Origin: an uncultured Porphyromonadaceae bacterium
GTDB taxonomy: Bacteria > Bacteroidota > Bacteroidia > Bacteroidales > Muribaculaceae
NCBI GenBank assembly: GCA_947176605.1
Contig: CAMWRH010000016.1
Span: 1 to 48,171 of the forward strand
DNA: 48,171 nt
Reading direction: 5' to 3'
A program made the translations under genes and the position numbers. Of the stretch, positions 43,561-48,171 are shown piece by piece (positions within the stretch are counted from its first letter, which is position 1; each line of letters opens with the position of its first letter). Under the pieces are notes generated by a model. The model made no database searches, was not told the origin of the DNA, and was given only the letters and a program-made list of their open reading frames with translations.

Positions 43561-44562
43561 ATGCAAATGGATAGCGGTCAGATAATACTATTTCAGACGC
43601 AGGGTGGTGAGACGAAGATTGAGGTTCGGCTTGCCAATGAATCTGTGTGGCTTACCGCCGACCAGATGGCGGAGCTGTTTCAACGCAACAAGTCGACTAT
43701 TTCAAGGCATATTAAGAATGTTCTTGAAAGCGGTGAATTACAGCGTAATTCAGTTGTTGCAGAAAATGCAACAACTGCCGCAGACGGGAAGACCTATGCA
43801 GTTTCTTACTATAATCTCGATATGATTATCAGTGTGGGTTATCGTGTAAATTCACATCGGGGTGTGCAGTTCCGGCAGTGGGCTACTCAGGTGTTGAAGG
43901 AGTATATGATCAAGGGGTTTGCGCTGAATGATGACCTGCTGAAAAATGCCGGACAAGGAAATTACTTTGATGAGTTGCTCGCGAGAATCCGGGATATACG
44001 CAGCTCTGAAAAGGTGTTCTACCGCAAGGTGCTGGAAATATATGCCCTCAGTATCGACTATGACCCTCGCACATCTATCACGCAACAGTTTTTCAAGACA
44101 GTCCAGAACAAGATGCACTTTGCAGCCCACGGTCACACTGCTGCCGAAGTTGTTTATGACAGGGCGAATGCCGAAAAAGATTTCATGGGGCTGACCACGT
44201 GGCGAGGAGCAATGCCAACCAAACATGAGGCTGAGATTGCGAAGAACTATCTTTCGGAAGAGGAGGTCGATATGCTCAACCGTATCGTAAACCTTTATCT
44301 CGATTTTGCTGAGTTGCAGGCCAAGAGCCATGTGCCTATGTATATGAAAGATTGGATTCAGAAACTTGACGATTTCCTGAAGTTGTCAGGTAAAGAACTG
44401 CTCAATCATGCCGGGAGTGTCTCGGCAGAGGTTGCTAAGCTAAAAGCCAACGAGGAATACGACAAATTCCGCGAGCGTGCCCAGTATCAGCTATCCCCGG
44501 TTGAGATCCATTTCCTCGAAGCCTTTGAAGCCGAGCAAAAGCGACTCCGTACCAAGAAATAG
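43561..44562 (+). CDS. RhuM family protein
   Basis: A 333-aa protein of the RhuM (virulence protein RhuM/Fic-DOC-associated) family. An N-terminal helix-turn-helix-like part (LTADQMAELFQRNKSTISRHI, about 31-51) is followed by NLDMIISVGYRVNSHRG and VQFRQWATQVLKEYMIKGF, the conserved family core, and a long helical C-terminal part (about 150-333). The start may be ATG 43561 or, two codons later, 43567. RhuM genes commonly sit inside type I restriction loci between hsd genes; the biochemical function is unknown. Here it lies between a Fic fragment and the intact Fic gene, 28 bp before the latter. Confidence 0.9.
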   Translation: MQMDSGQIILFQTQGGETKIEVRLANESVWLTADQMAELFQRNKSTISRHIKNVLESGELQRNSVVAENATTAADGKTYAVSYYNLDMIISVGYRVNSHRGVQFRQWATQVLKEYMIKGFALNDDLLKNAGQGNYFDELLARIRDIRSSEKVFYRKVLEIYALSIDYDPRTSITQQFFKTVQNKMHFAAHGHTAAEVVYDRANAEKDFMGLTTWRGAMPTKHEAEIAKNYLSEEEVDMLNRIVNLYLDFAELQAKSHVPMYMKDWIQKLDDFLKLSGKELLNHAGSVSAEVAKLKANEEYDKFRERAQYQLSPVEIHFLEAFEAEQKRLRTKK

Positions 44563-44590
44563 AAATGAATTTTTGCCGAATAACTGAAAT

Positions 44591-45463
44591 ATGAGCAAGA
44601 AGTCGATAAGGTTTTTCAATGACCGCGAGGTGAGGGCGGTCTGGGATGACGAGAACAGTTGTTGGTGGTTTTCGGCTACAGATGTGGTGCGGGCTATCAA
44701 TGATGAACCGGACTATACGAAGGCTGGTAATTATTGGCGTTGGCTGAAGCGCAAGCTGAAGCAGGAGGGCGTTCAGTTCGTGAGTGGTACTCACAAGCTG
44801 AAAATTGTCGCTGCTGACGGTAAGCAATATAACAGTGATGCGCTGTCGGCTGAGGATATTATTCTTCTCGCCAAGCATTATCCCAACAATCGTGCAGCTA
44901 AGTTTCTTGATTGGTTCACTTACAGCGACAACACTATTGACGGGCAGAGTCGCAAGAAGGCGTATACTTTGTTTGAAAGCGGTTTGCTGAACTCTCTTGA
45001 ACCGGGTAGCATGAAGTGTCTGCAACAGATTCATGCCTACCTCTTCGGCGGTCTCTATGAGTTTGCCGGACAGGTCAGGACGAAGAATATATCAAAGGGC
45101 AGTTTCACTTTTGCCAACTGCCTCCATTTCCCCACAATCATACCGACCATTGAGAGAATGCCGGAAACAACGCTTGACGAGATAGCCGACAAGTATGTCG
45201 AGATGAACGTAGTGCATCCGTTTATGGAAGGGAACGGTCGCAGCACTCGCATCTGGCTTGACCTTATGCTCCGTCGCTCGCTGAAACTGTGCGTAGACTG
45301 GAGCCGGATTGACAAGAACGAATATATGACCGCGATGAGAGAAAGTGTCGTTGACTCAACCCATATCAAAGCGTTGCTGAAAGGAGCATTGACCGACAAA
45401 ATCAACGACCGCGAGATGTTCATGAAAGGCATCGACTACTCATACTATTACGAAGAAGGGTAG
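44591..45463 (+). CDS. BRO-N-like/Fic fusion protein (probable AMPylase or related toxin)
   Basis: A 290-aa fusion. Residues of about 1-110 resemble the BRO-N/antirepressor DNA-binding domain (VWDDENSCWWFSATDVVRAIN). Residues of about 125-270 form a Fic domain with the active-site motif HPFMEGNGRSTR (209-220), holding the catalytic His and the phosphate-anchoring GNGR, and a YEFAGQVRTKNISKG flap segment. Fic enzymes transfer AMP or another nucleotide to hydroxyl side chains. I find no clear inhibitory S/TxxxE(G/N) motif, so control may come from the N-terminal domain or a partner; this is inference. Two truncated copies of its 5' end lie upstream. It ends the intact part of the island. Confidence 0.92.
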   Translation: MSKKSIRFFNDREVRAVWDDENSCWWFSATDVVRAINDEPDYTKAGNYWRWLKRKLKQEGVQFVSGTHKLKIVAADGKQYNSDALSAEDIILLAKHYPNNRAAKFLDWFTYSDNTIDGQSRKKAYTLFESGLLNSLEPGSMKCLQQIHAYLFGGLYEFAGQVRTKNISKGSFTFANCLHFPTIIPTIERMPETTLDEIADKYVEMNVVHPFMEGNGRSTRIWLDLMLRRSLKLCVDWSRIDKNEYMTAMRESVVDSTHIKALLKGALTDKINDREMFMKGIDYSYYYEEG

Positions 45464-45473
45464 CATGGAGAGG

Positions 45474-45491
45474 CCGGAGCATGCTGGGACA
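45474..45491 (-). repeat. 18-bp repeat, candidate right end of a lost IS21-family element
   Basis: CCGGAGCATGCTGGGACA is the exact reverse complement of the two 18-bp repeats at 47932 and 47983. Read as an IS end it finishes in CA, as expected for IS21-like termini. Just to its right begins the AlbA_2 tail fragment, so an insertion followed by deletion could have cut that gene. Confidence 0.55.
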
Positions 45492-45510
45492 GCGTAGAAG
45501 TTGAAATCTT

Positions 45511-46036
45511 ATGCAGAAAACAGGCATTTTGCCCAATGAAACCGACTATCGCAATCCCAACATAGCTGAGATAATGCTGAATCTCGGTTATGTCAACCGT
45601 TTCGGCAGCGGAGTGAATACCGTTTCGACACTTCTTGAAGAAAACAAAAGTAATCCCGCAGAGTTTCTTCTCGGTGATTATACAACGTTCAAGGTAGTTG
45701 TCCAAAACGCCGATGTCATAGAAAATGGCACCGATGGCACCAATAAATCTGAATTTGGCACCGATAATGGTACCGATGGCACGAAGCGGAACAATAGCGG
45801 AACAATCCGGAACAATGAGCGGAACAATCCGGAACAATGATGATTCGCCTGACAACATCCAGGATTCAGTTTTGAATCAGATTAGGAAGGACAAACGAAT
45901 AAGCATAAAGCAATTGTCTAAAATGTTCAATAAAACCCGAGCTTCGATGTTCCGAATAATTGAAAAGCTTAAAGCCGATGGCAGACTTCGCAGAGTCGGA
46001 TCTCTTAAATCCGGTACATGGGAGGTCATTGAGTAA
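45511..46036 (+). pseudogene. C-terminal remnant of a third AlbA_2 gene, with a frameshift
   Basis: The first frame (45511-45840) begins inside a HATPase-type segment: TDYRNPNIAEIMLNLGYVNRFGSGVN, in two pieces, is the conserved end of that domain. It then runs into GTDGT-rich repeats. The second frame (usable from about 45725 to the stop at 46036) supplies the missing C-terminal winged-helix-like domain (NQIRKDKRISIKQLSKMF, IIEKLKADGRLRRVG). The switch of frame falls in the repeat tract at 45787-45838. The N-terminal two-thirds are absent; the gene is cut at the 18-bp repeat ending 45491. Confidence 0.82.
45787..45838 (+). repeat. CGGAACAAT short tandem repeats at the frameshift
   Basis: Five copies of CGGAACAAT spaced by zero to three bases, with a unit length not divisible by three. 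Loss or gain of units would shift the frame, and the two halves of the AlbA_2 remnant are in different frames on either side. Confidence 0.85.
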
Positions 46037-46050
46037 GTAGAATAATATGT

Positions 46051-46263
46051 ATGGCTGACTCAATATTATCAAAGGAATTGATAGAGGCGTTACGTCCTAT
46101 AGCGGAGATGAATAATGCCCGGTTTCGGCAAGTCAAAACAATGCTTGCCGGATTTATTGCTACTCAGGAAAGAGACATGGCCTATATGGATGAGTACATG
46201 GATGTGCTCTTCGACTTTATGGATCCCCAAGGTGCTCGTGAAAGTGAACGCACCCCAGTGTAA
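46051..46263 (+). CDS. Small hypothetical protein, possibly truncated
   Basis: A 70-aa open frame 14 nt after the AlbA_2 remnant. It is helical and charged (ELIEALRPIAEMNNARFRQ, YMDEYMDVLFDFMDP) with no signal or membrane segment. I do not recognise a family. From about 46232 the same DNA encodes, in another frame, a WYL-protein tail, so the natural C-terminus was probably lost in a recombination and the last ten residues (GARESERTPV) are read out of frame. Confidence 0.45.
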   Translation: MADSILSKELIEALRPIAEMNNARFRQVKTMLAGFIATQERDMAYMDEYMDVLFDFMDPQGARESERTPV

Positions 46264-46471
46264 CTACCTTGAGCAGCTTCCGCTCCATCATACTCAGAAG
46301 GTAGTGGATGCCACCGATGAATGCACAGTATATGAGTACAGGCTCTGCGCCGAATATGAATTTCAGCATGAACTCATGAGGATGGGCGAGTCGATCGAAG
46401 TGCCCGAACCCGGGTGGCTTCGCCACCAAATCAAGACCTTCGCAGAAAAGATTGTGTCATCGCATCAATAA
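46232..46471 (+). pseudogene. C-terminal fragment of a WYL-domain protein
   Basis: The frame beginning VLVKVNAPQCNYLEQLPLHHTQK and running on to YEFQHELMRMGESIEVPEPGW matches the end of WYL-domain regulators: a substrate strand, the PLHHSQ-type motif, then the FxxELLxxGxxVEVxEP tail. No DNA-binding or WYL motif remains upstream; that DNA belongs to a different small frame. WYL proteins regulate defence genes, so this may be the remains of an island regulator. Confidence 0.75.
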
Positions 46472-46505
46472 CAGCAATGACAATATTCGGATCTCTCCCG
46501 GAATA

Positions 46506-46564
46506 AGACCGCTTCCAACAAAAAATGTGAACGCAGGGGTCGCAGATTTTGTTGGAAGCGGTCT
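46506..46564. repeat. Perfect 18-bp inverted repeat with 23-nt loop
   Basis: AGACCGCTTCCAACAAAA (46506-46523) is exactly complementary to 46547-46564. It lies in the 186-nt gap between the WYL fragment and the DUF1016 fragment, about 55 nt before a consensus promoter. It could be a terminator, an operator or a recombination hairpin. Confidence 0.85.
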
Positions 46565-46618
46565 AATTGATGGTTGCAGCGGATTTGATATGAGACCGGT
46601 GCGCGTTTCCGAAGGAAA

Positions 46619-46650
46619 TTTGACCAACCGAAAAATAATCAGTAAATTTG
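46619..46650 (+). promoter_or_regulatory. Consensus promoter abutting the DUF1016 fragment
   Basis: TTTG (46619-46622), 20 nt, then TAAATTTG (46643-46650). Seven nucleotides separate the -7 box from the ATG at 46658, so the mRNA would be leaderless or nearly so. Confidence 0.8.
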
Positions 46651-46657
46651 CAGTATT

Positions 46658-47002
46658 ATGGCAAAGGAAGCATTTATACGACCAGATACAGCAGATTATA
46701 ACGCCGCTGTTCAGACAATAAAAGAAGCGATTCTTCGCAGTCAGTATCAGGCAGCGAAGTTGGTCAACCGTGAAATGCTGTCTCTATACTATGGTATAGG
46801 CCGGTATGTCTCTGCTAATTCAAGAAAGGGATTCTGGGGCACAAATGCTATTGAGACTATCTCTGAGCGATTACGCAAAGAGTTACCAGGGCTTAAAGGA
46901 TTCTCGACAACAAGCATAAAGAAAATGCGTCAGTTCTATGAACAATGGGAACCGGTCATCAATAAATCGACCGCCGTGGCGGTCAGGTTCTTGATGAGCT
47001 AA
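46658..47002 (+). pseudogene. N-terminal fragment of a DUF1016 (YhcG-type PDDEXK) nuclease-family gene
   Basis: A 114-aa frame. Residues of about 10-100 match the DUF1016 N-terminal domain (QYQAAKLVNREMLSLYYGIG, KGFWGTNAIETISERLRKEL, TSIKKMRQFYEQWEP). The full family is roughly 350 aa with a C-terminal PD-(D/E)xK nuclease domain, absent here. The homology stops near 46975, where a helicase fragment begins in another frame; the last residues (RFLMS) are read-through. Its promoter is intact, so a truncated product could still be made. Confidence 0.82.
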
Positions 47003-47895
47003 CCGAAAGCGAATCGCGAAATAAGCTCATAATGGATGATGCAGCTGCCAATCTCGCCGAAGGACGAACTCCGATAATTCTTACTGCACGCACGGCTCAC
47101 GTTGACATTCTTACTGAGCAGTGTCGCAAAATATGTCCTAATGTCATACGGCTTGTAGGCAATGATTCCGCAAAATCCAAGCGAGAGGTAATGTCCCGAC
47201 TTAACGCTATCCCGACAAACGAGCCGTTGGTCGTTGTCGCCACCGGCAAATACGTCGGAGAAGGTTTCGACCTTCCGCGTCTTGACACCCTGATGCTTGC
47301 CCTGCCTGTATCGTGGAAGGGTCTGATTGCGCAGTACACCGGACGACTGCACCGCAACTATCCCGGCAAAAGTGAAACACGCATCTACGACTACATCGAC
47401 CTCCGCGTTCCGGTCTGCGACTCAATGTACCGCAAGCGACTTCAAGGCTACAAAGCCGTAGGTTATTCCATCGCTGTCGCTAATGAAGGGCTGTTTGCCG
47501 AACTGCCAACCGAGACCATCTTCGATGCAACCGATTTTGAAAAACCATTCCATGACGACCTCGCATCGGCCAAACAAAGTATCGTAATATCCACAACACG
47601 TCTGCGCTGGACCCGAACACCTCGAATCATCGACCTACTCGCCGCCACCACACTACGCGGTGTCAGTGTCACAATCGTCATCTCTGAAACAGGCCACCGC
47701 GAAGCCGAGCTTCAGGCGATGGGCTTCCACATAATCCACCGTCCGGACTGTAAGATGCAATGCGCCATCATCGACCAACGTATCGGGTGGTACGGCAGCG
47801 TCAACCTCATAGGCCGTTCCATTGCCGACACCAACGTCATCCGCATGGCTTCATCTGTTTTGGCGACTGCCTTACTGGATGCTTTGAGGCTGTGA
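46975..47895 (+). pseudogene. C-terminal part of an SF2 helicase with PLD-like domain
   Basis: The frame is open from about 46975 (GGQVLDELTESESRN); the first ATG is at 47032, giving 287 aa. It carries the second RecA-like lobe of a superfamily 2 helicase: TPIILTART, VVVATGKYVGEGFDLPRLDTL and LIAQYTGRLHRNYPGK (motif VI). A phospholipase D-like or related domain follows (DDLASAKQSIVISTTRLRW, CAIIDQRIGWYGSVNL). The first lobe with Walker A and DEAD box is missing, so it cannot act as a helicase alone. It is fused at its 5' end to the DUF1016 fragment. Confidence 0.82.
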
Positions 47896-47931
47896 AATTT
47901 TGAGGAAGAATACAGCATAAATCATCAAAAG

Positions 47932-47949
47932 TGTCCCAGCATGCTCCGG
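47932..47949 (+). repeat. 18-bp repeat, candidate IS21-family left-end copy 1
   Basis: TGTCCCAGCATGCTCCGG, starting with TGT and followed by TTTTTTGCG. It is identical to the copy at 47983 (51 bp away) and inverted relative to the one at 45474. Multiple terminal repeats are usual at IS21-family ends. Confidence 0.6.
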
Positions 47950-47982
47950 TTTTTTGCGCGACGCACGCTGGAAAGCTGCCTT

Positions 47983-48000
47983 TGTCCCAGCATGCTCCGG
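47983..48000 (+). repeat. 18-bp repeat, candidate IS21-family left-end copy 2
   Basis: An exact second copy of the 18-bp element, again followed by a T-run and GCG. The IstB fragment begins 38 bp further right, which fits an element that has lost istA and most of istB. Confidence 0.6.
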
Positions 48001-48038
48001 TTTTGCGGCTCTGCATCGGAAAGTAAATTGTAAATATC

Positions 48039-48171
48039 ATGGAAGTCATCAAAGACCGACATGGACGTCGCTCAACCATCATATCGAGTCAGCTCCCGGT
48101 CTCAGACTGGTACGACGTACTGGAGAAAAACGCAACCATCGCGGATGCAATCCTCGATCGGCTTGCAAAAA
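48039..48171 (+). mobile_element. IstB (IS21-family helper ATPase) C-terminal fragment, runs off the window
   Basis: The frame from ATG 48039 to the window end reads EVIKDRHGRRSTIISSQLPV, then SDWYDVLEKNATIADAILDRL, the conserved C-terminal part of IstB. An in-frame TAA at 48024-48026 shows the rest of istB is missing upstream. IstB loads the IstA transposase on target DNA. With istA absent, the element cannot move on its own. Confidence 0.85.

Noticed and set aside
43344-43574. 76-aa ORF after the second AlbA_2 gene
   Set aside because: It reads the AlbA_2 tail and the Fic remnant in a wrong frame.
47932-48000. Tandem terminators after the helicase fragment
   Set aside because: The 18-mer followed by T-runs looks like a terminator, but its exact repetition and the inverted copy 2.4 kb away fit insertion-sequence ends better.

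Overview
The window looks like chromosomal DNA of a gut Bacteroidales, most likely a Muribaculaceae (S24-7) member. The support is: promoters matching the Bacteroides consensus (TTTG, about 20 nt, TAnnTTTG) upstream of several genes, secreted proteins with type IX secretion-like C-terminal tails, a TonB-dependent receptor, an Omp28-type protein, a C10 peptidase, a DUF2723/GT117 protein and a DUF4271-hemD gene pair. The genus assignment is inference. No rRNA or tRNA gene was seen.

Region 1 (1-12.7 kb) is core-like. A cupin gene points left. A rightward run then encodes a DUF2723/GT117 membrane glycosyltransferase-like protein, a NodB-type polysaccharide deacetylase, an NAD-dependent epimerase, a DUF4271 membrane protein, uroporphyrinogen-III synthase, a large receiver/PEP-synthase-like protein, a coiled-coil protein and a small outer-membrane-type protein. 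Many junctions overlap (ATGA, TGATG, 10 bp), so much of this is probably cotranscribed.

Region 2 (12.7-22.3 kb) is mostly leftward: a C10 cysteine peptidase followed 8 bp later by a lipoprotein serpin, galactokinase, a His-rich TonB-dependent receptor with a small Cys/His-rich membrane protein, and a two-gene secreted-protein operon. Degenerate TTAGG-like arrays lie in two of the gaps.

Region 3 (22.8-33.5 kb) encodes envelope and secreted proteins. A 1142-aa protein with three 111-aa tandem repeats and an Omp28-like domain sits behind a structured leader of about 225 nt. It is followed by two more secreted proteins, a TPR/retropepsin-like protein and a phosphodiester-glycosidase-like lipoprotein.

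Region 4 (33.5 kb to the end) is a more AT-rich defence island built on a type I restriction-modification locus (hsdM, hsdS, hsdR). Two AlbA_2/Schlafen-type ATP-binding genes, a RhuM gene and a BRO-N/Fic gene have been added to it. Each added block is preceded by a truncated 5' copy of the resident gene that follows it: an hsdR 5' copy lies before the first AlbA_2 gene, and two fic 5' copies bracket the second AlbA_2 gene ahead of RhuM and fic. Recombination between the copies would delete the blocks cleanly and restore plain hsdM-hsdS-hsdR-fic order. The right edge (45.4-48.2 kb) is a graveyard of fragments: an AlbA_2 tail with a frameshift in a repeat tract, a WYL tail, a DUF1016 head fused to a helicase tail, 18-bp repeats that look like IS21-family ends, and an IstB fragment.

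The most interesting leads are the start-codon-anchored duplications in the hsd island, the C10 peptidase/serpin pair, the structured leader before the repeat protein, and the terminator-like hairpin between the hsdM promoter and its start codon. All functions are read from sequence by eye; no database search was run.
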